DNA of 59,519 bases from Utricularia gibba (Eukaryota > Streptophyta > Magnoliopsida > Lamiales > Lentibulariaceae), in contig NEEC01000050.1 of NCBI GenBank assembly GCA_002189035.1, positions 1-59,519 on the forward strand, in the 5' to 3' direction. Both the position numbers and the translations under genes were made by a program. The notes beneath the pieces were generated by a model that saw only the letters and a program-made list of their open reading frames with translations, was not told where the DNA came from and did not search any database. Below are positions 49,413 to 59,519 of this stretch, in pieces. Each line of letters opens with the position of its first letter. Position 1 is the stretch's first letter.

Positions 49413-50817
49413 CTACCCCTGTAAGGATATGTTGATGTCCTGCCTCATCTTCTCTGCTGATGACCAGTCACTGGGACTCTCAGAATCAGTATAGCTAAAC
49501 CCATGAACATTCCTTGAATCGGGGAGACCACCCGTTCCTGATGTGGTGAGTGCGCATTGCTTCTTTGACTTGAGCTCACTTGGACTGCTCAACAGAAAAC
49601 TCGTGACAACAACCTGGCGAGTTGGGAACTCAGTGGTGTGCTTTAGACATGGGAAAATGCAAGAACCAGCAGAGCAAAAGGGCTTACTTTTACTGTGGTG
49701 GCTGCAGTTGTTCGGCCAGCTATCAAGCCTCCAACCACACGCCCATCAGGGCCTGAGAGAGTCATGGTCATCGTGCCAGAACCGCCGGATTTGGAGCTCT
49801 GGGAATCCGATGGAGAAAATGATCCAGTAAGAGAGAGGATTTCAAACAGGCCCTAGAGATGAAGCATGGAGCAGCAGCATTCAGGTCAGCTAGAGATCCA
49901 AGCAACATCAAAACAGAAAACATCAACAGTTTGGAAGTGTTGGGTGATATACCTCGTAAGTAACAGTTCCTCCAGAAGAACTTGGAAGGCGAAGAGTTAC
50001 ACTCAGCACTGATCCACTTCCGGATACAACACAAACAGACCGAGGCCCTTGTTGTGCAAATTCCATGATCTTAGCTGAGATATCCTGGAGAACATTAGAA
50101 ACCAGTGAAGAACTCGACATGTTTGATGGGGAAAGGATCAAGCTCACTCCTACTAACAAACAGTACCTCACCAGCATTGATAGTGATCACATGCGGCAGG
50201 AAACTCGAACCCGTCGAACAATCAAGCCAGTGGTCTACAGAACAGTATGAACTAACAAATCATATGCAGGTGGAAAACTAAGTCATCAGAATGAATATGA
50301 TTCATAGTACAATGAAGGCCCTTCACTAGTTCCATGGGAGGAAGACAGTTTCCTTGCATTCAGAATGCATGAAGAGGCAAGCTCTATTGACAGACATTTT
50401 TTAACAGACCATAGATAAAGAGGGGAAAACGGAAAGAGTCATCAAGGAGCAGATAGTAAAGGTAACATATTACACCGTTCAGATCATTTGTATTACCTAG
50501 ATTTTCTGATCCGATCTTACTCTTCTGCTTTCTCTCTGAGTTCACTGTTCGACCAGTGGTTGGCATCTTCTCTACATCCATGTATGGCTTGCCTGCGACC
50601 GGTGGAGCTGATGATGACAGTTGCACCGGGGACAGCATTCGGTTTGATTGTCCATCAGGTTTATACTTCCTCGGTCTGCCCCTCTTTTTCTTCTCAGAAA
50701 ATGGCGAATTCATGTCCGGTTTTCCAATTTCCGAATCAGCTCTTGGATGGTAGCTTGATGCTGCCCCAGGAGTAACTACTGTGACCCGGAGGAAATATGA
50801 TTCCCAGCATCCATCAT
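49413..50817 (-). CDS. AHL: AT-hook motif nuclear-localised protein (AHL, PPC/DUF296 domain), frameshift near start
   Basis: Exons 50817-50497, 50234-50167, 50084-49953, 49852-49688 and 49613-49413. Exon 1 carries an RGRPRKY-type AT-hook (KKKRGRPRKYKPDG). The PPC domain follows: DWLDCSTGSSFLPHVITINA, ISAKIMEFAQQGPRSVCVVS, VTLRLPSSSGGTVTYE, GLFEILSLTGSF, LSGPDGRVVGGLIAGRTTAA. AHLs bind AT-rich DNA and form complexes through PPC. After the ATG the frame reads MMDAGNHISSGSQ then stops; the neighbouring frame continues VTVVTPGAASSYHP. One G missing from the run at 50785-50787 explains both the stop and the exon phase, since exon 1 is one base short of matching exon 2. The usual GRFEIL hexapeptide reads GLFEIL. 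Confidence 0.88.
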
Positions 50818-52269
50818 CTGGGAAAATCAAAGCTTGCTATCCTGCAAACGAAAAAACCTCTTACTGAGCTGCAGAAGTGATAAGAGCCATATTCACAAGA
50901 AAAAAGGCCACGATAATGTGTGACAGTTGAGGTTAAATCACTTGTACATGTGCCAGCCATAATCAAGCAAAGCACAGGTTATAAATCAGGAATTCAGCTC
51001 CAAGATCACTTATATAATAGTAGAACGAACTAAGCACTGCTAGGGGTAAGTAAACTTCATCCAAGCATATCACTACAAGGCAACTAAGCAAGACAAGGCA
51101 TGATACTGATTCAAACAGAATCTTGAGCAGGCAGATTCTCGTAAAATCTAAACTCCACCAAAAAAAAAGAGGGAAACAACAAAGGGGTAGCACATTTATA
51201 AGCTAAAATAAATTTTATCTCATCGACAGCATTGTTCTCGCCTTGCTGCATAATTCAAACCCTGATCTTCTCTACACTTCGTATAACTATGTGAAAAAAA
51301 AAAGAAAACAAGGAAAAAAAGAAGCAAGGTTCACCTGAAAAAGAGAAGGTTCTGTTCAAACTAAACGCTCCATCTTTCCATGCAAAATCCCGAACGACAG
51401 ATCATGTTGTTCTTTTTGAAGTTGCTTAAGGGATGAAAAACAGCAAGAAAAAAGCATACATACACAATAAATATATCTGTATACCTCTGCAGCAAACTCA
51501 GTTTGCAGCAGCTACAAGAAAAATTACTTGGTCACAGAAAACGACAGCAATTTCCCCCATTTCGCTTTTGCTTGTGGGTGAAAACTCAAATTTTCAATAC
51601 AAGCTGCATAAAGGTCTAAAACCCACACACAAAAGAGGGATATGAAGAAGATTTTTCACATGTGAACCTGTGATGAGCAGGGAATAAACTACATTAACGG
51701 AGTTTAAGTTCAATGAATTTGTGGGGTGTGCAGAGACACTTTCTTGTTGTAAAGAAACGCAATTTGAAAGAGGAAGAAAAAAAAAAGTGGGTCTTGTAGG
51801 GGACCGCCGGCCCAGCTTCAGAGGAAAAAACATTTTGTCAAAGTCCTTTCCCCCTGTCGATGACCTTCCCTCAACCTTGTCTGCCTTTAATCCAGATGTG
51901 AAAGTTACGTGTGCCTGTAAACGCCCCAACACTTCAAACCAATTACAAAATATGCCACTGGGCATAAGCTACTGCTGCTGTGTACACTGCAGTACAACTG
52001 ATACCACTTGAACCAGTAGAAGAGAGCTTCTTAAACATGCAGATGAAGCAATTAGAGTTCAGCAAAACAACCAGCATATCGATTGATTTGTACATTCATA
52101 AGATTACAGTGTTTGGATCGACGAAAACAATAAGAAGCAAGAACACAAAGACATAAGGCTCGAATGTATTCAAGAACAAAAAAGAAACTTCATTTGTCTT
52201 CACCTCGGAAATTCCACTTTTGTTCTTCAAGTAATCATCTTTGGTTAACCTCCGTATATGAGAGACATT
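50818..52269. other. AHL leader/upstream region and 3' flank of the CC-NBS-LRR
   Basis: About 1.45 kb. An acceptor-like tttcccag just before the AHL ATG suggests an intron in its 5' leader. Short open frames on both strands are unlike known families. Confidence 0.4.
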
Positions 52270-55200
52270 TCAAGGAAACGACTCCAAGGCGCAATAATTT
52301 TGTATCACAAGAAACTCGAGCTTTGAAGGAATGCCGTTCTCAGGAAAGGAGACCAGTTTACCACACATTCGAATCTCCAATCTCTTGCAATTTTCGAGAT
52401 TAACCAAATCATGGGGAAGGGAAACAAGATTCGGACAGTTTACCAGTTCGAGGTCTTCGATGTTGCATGGTAGAAGTTGATCTTTCGGTACCAAGAACCT
52501 TAGTGAAGCGCAAAAGTCGATCTTGATGCTCCTTAGATTGCTAAGATCACTGCGGGTGATCCCTTCAGTCCATAACAGTTTTAGATCCCTGCAACCATAA
52601 ACATCTATGCTTCGGAGTTTTGAGGAGGCCCGCAGAACATCCAAATTACGCACAGCTGAAATCTCGACCATCCGAAAGCTTTCCAAGGATTCAAGAGGGG
52701 CTTTGATACTTCCCATTAACACTCCACACTCACGAAGGTTCAAATCACGTAGAGAGGGCAAGGAAATCGGGAACACTTCTTCTAATTTTTCACAATGATA
52801 AATTTTCAGCATTTCAAGACGAGAGAAGAGGGCAACACCTCCTTTTTCTCTAGAAACAGTCCACTTCTTCCATTTCTCCATAGAATCAAATGTCAGAGTC
52901 TTCAGCATTGAAAATTGATTGCCAGAACTTCCAAAGAACTCATCTCCAATGCTTTGAACTTCTGGCAGGTAGCTTATCTTTAGGTGTTTAAGGCACGGAA
53001 GTTCTCCAAGACATGGTAAAGATGTGCAATTCCAGCACTCACTTATGGTTAGACTTGTTAGAATGGGGTTCCGCATACCGTCCCCAATCCAACTTGGAAA
53101 TCTCGAGCCTGAGTAGCCCATTACCTCCAATTTCTTCAAGTTCCGATGAGGTTGCAATACATCTGCAACATCTTCCTGTATCCCGGCACCATTACCATCA
53201 CCTCCCCATAGAAGGGTCAGGCTGTGAAGGTCACTTTTATTTTCAAGACAAAAGTAAGCATCTCTGACAATTCCATTGTGCAAACCATTTATGGTTAATG
53301 AATCACCCAAATGCTCCAAAATACGCAACTCTCTTAACCCAAAGCCCCCTCCTCTTTTCACTATGTGAACTTCTGATAACGTTTCAAGCCGCTTCAGCTT
53401 GGGGATGGAAGATGGCAGTTCGCATGAAGTGCCTGAGTTCTCAAGATGACGTAGGTTTGGTAAGTCACCCAATGCTGTTGGCAACCTGATCATCTTCTTA
53501 CAGTGCCTTATAGAGAGAGTTTCCAGGCAGACAAGAAGAACTATAGAATCCGGCAGTGTACTAATATCAGTTGCAGAGAGATCCAGATAACGTAAAATTT
53601 TTAACTCACCAATCGAGGTTGGAAGCTCTGTGATGGGACAACCCATCAAAGATAGCACCCTTAAGCCACTCAGCTTAGTCAACAACTCAGCTAAAGCCCT
53701 ATTTGATAACTTCGCCGGCGACCCATCAGAAGGATGCATTAATAAGAGAGTTCTCAACTTTTTTGGCACGCCGACAGTCCAGTGACTCCGGAATCCCTCA
53801 TCATAATCACTAAAACGAAGAGAAAGGTAGCGTACTTCCTCAGGCAATTGGTTGAGAGTAATTTCGTTGTATACATGGTATGCCCCCAGAGATTCAAGTG
53901 GCTCCAAGTAATCCTCACAAATCTCAAAGAGTGATTCACTGTTACTTCGACGTCGAAAATAAGACATCGACACCAACTTGTCGAAGTATTCGAAACCCAA
54001 TTCCTTCACACCTTGCCACCGTGATTTGCGATGATCAAGAAAACCTTCTGAAATCCACAAACGCAGAAGCTCATCCTTAGTGAAAGCGTATTTTCTCGGA
54101 AGTATAGCACAATAAGCAAACATGCGCTTCAAGTGTGAGGGAAGCACTTGTTCTGCATCGTTTAGATCCGACAGTACCTTCTCCCACTCTTCTCTTGTGG
54201 CTCTACTGCGTAAGCCGTGAGCAATGGATGAAACCGCCGAGGGTAAGCCTTCACATTTGTCCGCCAGCTGAAGAGCAACTTCCCTGAGGCCATACACAGC
54301 TTCAGCAGGCGGGCCGGCTATCTTAAACAGTAGGGTAACGCAATCTTCACGACTCCAACGCGGTGGGCGAAAGACATTGAAATGGACCTCGCGCTCCACC
54401 TCGGACTCGCACGCCAATGCAACACTCTCGAAACGAGTAGTGACGACAAATCCACATACAATTGCACCTTTTTTAAACTCCCTGATCAGCGATTTCAAAG
54501 TCGAAGCTTCCCAAACATCGTCCAGAACAATGAGGACCTTGGGGAACCCTTGCATGCCTAACGCTATCTGCAGAAGTCCCCACGTAGAAAGAATGTCATC
54601 TACACCATTCCTCGACACCAGCATGCGAATATTCTCCAAGGACGCAGACGTACTGAAGTTTCGAGAAACATGCACCCAAGCCCTCACAGGAAACATGCTT
54701 TGGACAGACTGGTTGTAATAAACAAGTTGAGCAAGAACAGTTTTCCCAATGCCGGCCACGCCAAGTATCGAAACCACCGTCGTCCCACGTTCAAGAAGGA
54801 ACATCAATGCAACTTCATGTTCGCCTCTTCCCACAATATCGCCATTAACAAAAGAATCTACGCTTTCAAGAGTTGAGACTTGACTACTTGACCTCCCACG
54901 GTTCTCAAGGCGCAACTCACTTCTCGGAGGTATCTGGTTGAGGAATTTGTCCATCCTACTTTCGATTTCTTTCATTTCCCGCATCGTTCTACGATTAAAA
55001 ATACAGGGCTCAGCAATAGGGAAAAGTTTCGGCATCACCTGCCTAATGGGATGCTTCGCTCGATCAACCATCTTTTCTAGAAAAAGATTGATGTCGTTGA
55101 CATCGTCCCTATGTGAGTCCAAATAATCTTTCAATGCCGCAGCGCGATCTCTGTCATGGGACTCTTCAGCGAACTCAAGGTTTGCGAGGATAAGAAATAA

Positions 55201-55299
55201 CTCTCTACGTATCTGGAGAAACTGTCCTCTCAGTCTCCCAGGGAGGGCATATGCTATTAGAGAATCCAAGCTATCCAGCAATGAATATACAGCATCCAT
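52270..55299 (-). CDS. CC-NBS-LRR disease-resistance protein (RGA/Rx-like)
   Basis: Intronless 1009-aa frame from the ATG at 55299 (MDAVYSLLDSLDSL). An Rx-type coiled-coil region (about 1-150) precedes the NB-ARC domain: P-loop GVAGIGKT (about 180-187), RNBS-A AWVHVSRNFS, kinase 2 VLIVLDDVW (about 255-263), VVTTRFESVA, GLPS (about 351) and RNBS-D MFAYCAILPRKYAFTKDELL. The MHD motif is not recognisable; the position reads SLFEICEDYLEPL. Leucine-rich repeats fill about 480-1009 (for example LRVLSLMGCPITELPTSIGE and LRYLDLSATDISTLPDSI). Such proteins detect pathogen effectors in the cytoplasm. It is head to head with the DUF247 gene. Confidence 0.94.
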   Translation of the reverse strand: MDAVYSLLDSLDSLIAYALPGRLRGQFLQIRRELFLILANLEFAEESHDRDRAAALKDYLDSHRDDVNDINLFLEKMVDRAKHPIRQVMPKLFPIAEPCIFNRRTMREMKEIESRMDKFLNQIPPRSELRLENRGRSSSQVSTLESVDSFVNGDIVGRGEHEVALMFLLERGTTVVSILGVAGIGKTVLAQLVYYNQSVQSMFPVRAWVHVSRNFSTSASLENIRMLVSRNGVDDILSTWGLLQIALGMQGFPKVLIVLDDVWEASTLKSLIREFKKGAIVCGFVVTTRFESVALACESEVEREVHFNVFRPPRWSREDCVTLLFKIAGPPAEAVYGLREVALQLADKCEGLPSAVSSIAHGLRSRATREEWEKVLSDLNDAEQVLPSHLKRMFAYCAILPRKYAFTKDELLRLWISEGFLDHRKSRWQGVKELGFEYFDKLVSMSYFRRRSNSESLFEICEDYLEPLESLGAYHVYNEITLNQLPEEVRYLSLRFSDYDEGFRSHWTVGVPKKLRTLLLMHPSDGSPAKLSNRALAELLTKLSGLRVLSLMGCPITELPTSIGELKILRYLDLSATDISTLPDSIVLLVCLETLSIRHCKKMIRLPTALGDLPNLRHLENSGTSCELPSSIPKLKRLETLSEVHIVKRGGGFGLRELRILEHLGDSLTINGLHNGIVRDAYFCLENKSDLHSLTLLWGGDGNGAGIQEDVADVLQPHRNLKKLEVMGYSGSRFPSWIGDGMRNPILTSLTISECWNCTSLPCLGELPCLKHLKISYLPEVQSIGDEFFGSSGNQFSMLKTLTFDSMEKWKKWTVSREKGGVALFSRLEMLKIYHCEKLEEVFPISLPSLRDLNLRECGVLMGSIKAPLESLESFRMVEISAVRNLDVLRASSKLRSIDVYGCRDLKLLWTEGITRSDLSNLRSIKIDFCASLRFLVPKDQLLPCNIEDLELVNCPNLVSLPHDLVNLENCKRLEIRMCGKLVSFPENGIPSKLEFLVIQNYCALESFP

Positions 55300-55748
55300 T
55301 GACAAATCCGGGGCGTGGTTGTTCGCTTCTGTTTAATAAAGCACAAGATAAATGATTAGAATGGTCAGAAAACTCAAACCCAGATCCCAAGTATCAAAAA
55401 CTCCAACCAAACAGCAATACATACACGTTTGATTGTAAGAATTTGCAGGCCAAGGACCTAAAATGTAAAGAAAAGGGGCTTTTTGAGGGGTGCCTGATCT
55501 CAAGCAGGTTGCCGCGATGGAATGGTGGTTCTCCCCAGTGGTTATGAATCCTGTTTGTTTGCCGTCATCCATGATTTACTTCTGCCAGCGTCAGTTGCCT
55601 GTGTTCCATCGCGGCCAGCACTGGTCTTCCATGGCGGCGTGACCAGTCTTCCAGCTGTGTTTTGGAATTTTCATATGAAAAATTGAACCTGGTTGAGTAG
55701 TTCTTGCCTCTGTTCAACTACAACTTCAGTGACTTGATTTTAGCAAAA
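55300..55748. promoter_or_regulatory. Divergent promoter region between CC-NBS-LRR and DUF247 genes
   Basis: 449 bp between opposite start codons. No TATA box or W-box cluster stands out. Bidirectional regulation is only inferred from the spacing. Confidence 0.35.
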
Positions 55749-58302
55749 ATGGACGACAAAGAGACGGGAAACTCGAGACTGACCGTCGATCTCCAACGTC
55801 TTGGAGATGCGATGAACGAGAAGATGAAGAAAGCCAGGCAGGGGACTTCTCGAGCGCCTTGGATATGCCAAATCCCCAAATCCCTCCTGGGATCGATAAA
55901 AAGCATGTCATCCCAGATTGTATCTCTGGGTCCGTACCACCGTGGCGCCAAGTACCTGCAACCCATGGAAACTCACAAACGCCGTGCTCTTGACAGGGCA
56001 CTCTCTAGAAAAGGTCAGGGAATCCAGGCTTATCTTCAAGCGGTAAGAGAACTTGAGATGGAGGCGCGTCACTGTTATGAGGGAAACATTAGACTCACCA
56101 GTGAGGAATTTCTTGAGATGATGGTCGTTGATGGGTGCTTCATCCTAGAGGTCCTTAATGGAGCCGTAAGAGGATTCCAGAATCTTGGATACTCGGAAAT
56201 GGATCCCGTTTTCTCACATTCTGGGACAATGTTGAACATTCAACGAGATCTTATTCTGTTGGAGAATCAGATTCCCATGTTTATCCTCGACAAACTTCAC
56301 GGAATGGGGAAGGAGGAGTGTGACTTTGATGTTACTTATCTTGCTGGAAGGCTCTTCTTGCGTTTGATTCGTGGTGACCCATCGGCGAAGAATTGTTGGA
56401 ACGGTTTATGAACTCTTCCCAGATTCAAGGAAAGACCTTTCATTTACTTGATCTTCTACACAGCAAGCTCATTGACAACGCTTACAGCAACAAATTCTCG
56501 AATATGTACTGGGAGAACGACTTCGGCCCCCTGCTCGAGATGCGCCCCATTAGTGCTGTTAAAGATGTAATCAAGTTCAAGAGGGAGTTTGAGCCTCAGG
56601 AGTTGCTATGGGATGTGAAATTCCAAGGTGGAACCTTTGGGATCTCGTACGTCTCACTTGACATGAACATGAAGTCTCTTATGCTCAACTTATGTGCCTT
56701 TGAGCAACGCTGTTCGTCTCCAGAGAGGAAGAATTATGTCACGTCCTTCATGATCTTCATGAACTTCCTGATTGATTCCGCCGCCGATGTGGAGCACCTC
56801 AGGGATTCCGGGATCCTGAGGAATGACCTTGGAAGCGACTCCAAGGTGGTGGAGTTCTTCAAAGGCGTGAATCAAGCTGTGGTTTATGGTCGCCTCAATC
56901 CCGCGCTCTTGGAAGTTGCTATTGATTTCAAAGTCTATTGCAACGATCCATCCAACCTACCTTCAGGGCTTCTTGCTTTCGACATGCACAGGAAGATGCA
57001 TCAAGCTATAGAGATCAGAGAAGCCACTTCTAATCAAATCTGCATATACAGAATCCCGGCATTCCTCACAAAGTTCAAGATCAAAGCTCCCTATCCGCAG
57101 GTGGTGTCGATAGGTCCATATCACCGCCAGTCCTCGCAGCTGAGACCCATGGAAATTCATAAATGGAAAGCTGTTCATAATTTGCTTAAGAGAAATTCCA
57201 TGCGAATCGGGGATTATATCAATGTGGTGAAAGAGCACGAGAAGAAAGCTCGTGCTTGCTATGACGGCCTTGTTGACAGCGATGATTTCACGGAGACGAT
57301 GATCCTCGATGGCTGCTTCATTCTTGAGTTTCTTATGGGTGCCAAAATAGGATTCAAGAAGTGCGGTTACTCGGTTATGGATCCTGTTTTCTCCATTTCC
57401 GGGTTTATAGACATGATCAGACAAGATTTCATCCTGCTGGAGAACCAAATCCCCATCTTCATCCTTGAAGCACTTCATGGAATCAACACTTCGTCTGATG
57501 GAAAACAAGTTCGGGGTCTTGCACTAGAATTCTTCTATCCCTTGATTCGCGGGGGCGAGCCATTCCTGAATGAAAACCTCCGGAACGTCTTTACCAATTC
57601 ACCGAGTGTACCAGAAGAAGTTCCCCATTTACTGGGACTTGTACACTGGATGCTCAGAGTCATTAGTTTTGATCCCGAAACCAAAAGAATCAGCTCAAGG
57701 GAGCCTGCCGTGAGTGCAGACTCAGGTTCGGACCTCAGCCCGTTGCTCATGATGCGCCCTGTGAGTTATCTTAAAGAACATGGAATCAGGTTCAGAAGGG
57801 GAAGCTCCAGCATATCCTCTGGCATAAAACTCAAAAGGGGGTGCCTCAAGATTCCGCATGTTTTGCTGGACATGAGAATGAAATCTTTGTAATCAACCTC
57901 ATCGCCTACGAGCAACTGCATTCACACCAACTCAACAACAACGACGTCACCTCTTATATGATCTTCATGGACCGTTTAATAGACACGGCGGAGGACGTGA
58001 GATGCCTCCGGGAACGCGGGATCATTATGAATAGCTTGGAAGCCGATTCTGATATAGCCCACTTCTTCAATCGTGCATGCGAGTCTGTGGTTTACGGCCG
58101 CTTCAATCCCTTGCTTCTGGATGTTGCAAGGGACGTTGATAATTTCTGCAAGAACAAAATCAATGCTTGGGGCAAGGCGCTGGTGGAAGAACACTTGAGA
58201 AATCCATGGACCACCATGTCCATCGTCACTGCTGTCATGCTTCTGGTTCTCACATTTCTGCAGACCTTTTACGCCATGTATAGTTATCATCATCCTCATT
58301 GA
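55749..58302 (+). CDS. Tandem-fused double DUF247 protein (UPF0481-like), two apparent frameshifts
   Basis: DUF247 proteins are plant-specific membrane proteins; members act in grass self-incompatibility. Two full-length-like units lie end to end with no stop or intron between. Unit 1 (from MDDKETGNSRLT) has RAPWICQIPKSL, SLGPYHRGAKYLQPMETHKR, VVDGCFILEVL, ILLENQIPMFILDKL and ESKV-like EFFKGVNQAVVYGRLNP. Unit 2 restarts at CIYRIPAFLTKF, with VSIGPYHRQSSQLRPMEIHK, ILDGCFILEFL, ILLENQIPIFILEAL and FFNRACESVVYGRFNP. Only unit 2 ends in the usual membrane helix (MSIVTAVMLLVLTFLQTFYA). Similarity changes frame near 56389 and near 57886; each needs one extra base (AAGAATTG and TCTTTGTA). Restored length would be about 850 aa, twice the family norm. 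Confidence 0.87.
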
Positions 58303-58723
58303 AGACTCCGGATTTTCCATGAGGCAGGGCAAGAACCAGAAAAAAAACTTGTTTGCTTTTGTTTTCAATCAATGAGCTTGTATATTGTTTTAACGTGAAA
58401 CCCTCCAAGTCCTCCTACAGAAGAACAACACTAAGAAGAAAAAGACTCGATCTTTGGAATACCGTTGGCTATGTTTGTGCACACGGGAAGACAGAACCAA
58501 GGGGCTGTCCAATGACTAACTATTTGATGAAAAGTCCCTGTCTTTCCGTGTAGGGCCTGACAGGACAAGCTGCTAGAATACGATAATCCAATCCAATTTT
58601 TTCTCTTGTTGCTTATCTTAACTCATGAGGAATTTCTCTTATCTTATTACCCCTCCCACGTGTCGTCTGTTCGCGTTTCATTCTGTTACTTCATTTCTCA
58701 CTTGTGTTCTCTCCTTTCCCACA
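58303..58723. other. Spacer between DUF247 and calmodulin-like genes
   Basis: 421 bp of 3' flank and promoter. No gene or repeat recognised. Confidence 0.4.
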
Positions 58724-59269
58724 ATGCTAGATGTCCTAAATCTCTGCTCTTCACACCTGAAGCAACTGCTCCGCAAGATAGAGTTTCCCAGGAGCCCGAG
58801 AAGAAGCCCCAAACTGGATGCTTCCTTCGCGACGATGGCGATCTCGTCTCAAATGCGACACGTCTTCGAGGCAATCGACTCCAACGGAGATGGGAAGCTA
58901 TCCCCCGTCGAGGTGAAGCAGCTTCTACTGAATATGGGATATGAAAGTACTAATGCGGCGAACGAAGCCGAGGTGATGGTGCGGGTGCTGGATTTCGACG
59001 GCGATGGATTCGTGGACTTGCAGGAATTCATGAGTGCGATGGATGAGCAGGAAGATGGGGATTACGTTGCCGCTTTTCGGGTATTCGATGTGAACGGAGA
59101 CGGGCTAATCTCGGCGGAGGAGGTGCAGAGGGTGCTGAGGAGACTTGGGTGCTGCGGGAGGAAGAGCAGCCTCAAGGAATGCAAGAAGATGATTCGAGCA
59201 GTTGATAGAGATGGCGATGGGTTCGTCAGCTTGGAAGAGTTCAGGCTTATGATGACAGCTGGAGCTTAG
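58724..59269 (+). CDS. Calmodulin-like protein (CML) with four EF-hands
   Basis: Intronless. The ATG at 58724 (MLDVLNLCSSHLKQL) gives 181 aa; an in-frame ATG at 58625 would add 33 residues and MAISSQMRHVFEAI is a later option. Four complete EF-hand loops are visible: DSNGDGKLSPVE, DFDGDGFVDLQE, DVNGDGLISAEE and DRDGDGFVSLEE, each with Asp at positions 1, 3 and 5 (or Asn) and Glu at 12, so all should bind calcium. A basic, Ser/Pro-rich N-terminal extension (RSPRRSPK) precedes the lobes. CMLs relay calcium signals to target proteins. Confidence 0.93.
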   Translation: MLDVLNLCSSHLKQLLRKIEFPRSPRRSPKLDASFATMAISSQMRHVFEAIDSNGDGKLSPVEVKQLLLNMGYESTNAANEAEVMVRVLDFDGDGFVDLQEFMSAMDEQEDGDYVAAFRVFDVNGDGLISAEEVQRVLRRLGCCGRKSSLKECKKMIRAVDRDGDGFVSLEEFRLMMTAGA

Positions 59270-59519
59270 CTTTGTGTAATTAAGTGAACTTTACATGTAC
59301 ATACATGAAATTCAAATTACATTCATTTAGAATAATTTAACTTTGTGTTGGAGAGTTGGTCTTAATTTAATATAATAAAATAGCGTTTGGTAAATTAATT
59401 CATTAACCATATATTGAATTATTTATATTTAAATAAATTATATGATTAACATTAAAAATATTTTTGATAATAATTTAATAATAAATAAAATATTTATTTA
59501 AAACGAACAAAGAGTATGG
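59270..59519. other. 3' flank, AT-rich
   Basis: Holds the likely CML 3' UTR and then AT-rich sequence to the window end. No further gene seen. Confidence 0.5.

Overview
The window is nuclear DNA from a flowering plant, most likely a eudicot. Genes are widely spaced and mostly intron-rich with GT-AG introns. Spacers are AT-rich. The gene families are plant ones: YABBY, GRAS/SCL6 with a miR171 site, SAUR, AT-hook AHL, DUF247, CC-NBS-LRR and plastid-type EPSP synthase. No bacterial-type operons were seen. Coding calls come from reading conserved protein families and then placing exon borders by splice sites and phase; no database search was run.

Layout, left to right: a DUF740-like protein at the left edge (-); a DUF761-type membrane protein (-); a 14-exon mitochondrial 3-hydroxyisobutyryl-CoA hydrolase-like gene (-); a two-exon zinc-finger gene (-); cyclin P2;1 (+); VAP27 (+); SCL6 (-); a FIL/YAB1-type YABBY (-); a SAUR (+); methionine aminopeptidase 1A (+, 16 exons); EPSP synthase (+, 8 exons); a type II nucleotide-sugar transferase-like gene (-) whose start lies 443 bp from that of ribosomal protein S13 (+); an MLF-like gene (-) split by a complete Ty1/copia retrotransposon; a TBL2-like WD40 gene (+); an AHL DNA-binding gene (-); an intronless CC-NBS-LRR (-) head to head with a tandem-fused DUF247 gene (+); and a calmodulin-like gene (+). 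Most of these are ordinary housekeeping, developmental or defence genes with no obvious shared pathway.

The most unusual structure is at 39205-45392. A copia element with two 446-bp LTRs that read identical by eye, and a perfect 5-bp target duplication (AAAGG), sits inside the first coding exon of the MLF-like gene. Between its integrase and reverse transcriptase the element carries a foreign segment of about 0.93 kb. That segment holds a rearranged 5S rRNA fragment joined to an intronless copy of a TIC22-III chloroplast import gene, and is bounded by a 10-bp inverted repeat matching the 5S rRNA 3' end.

A second pattern runs through the window. About ten reading frames (DUF740-like, DUF761, HIBCH-like, SCL6, copia gag and pol, TIC22 copy, AHL, DUF247 twice) are each broken by what looks like the loss of one base, usually in a short homopolymer, while the rest of each gene is well conserved. 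Unpolished long-read assembly errors are the simplest explanation, so those breaks should not be read as pseudogenes without read support.
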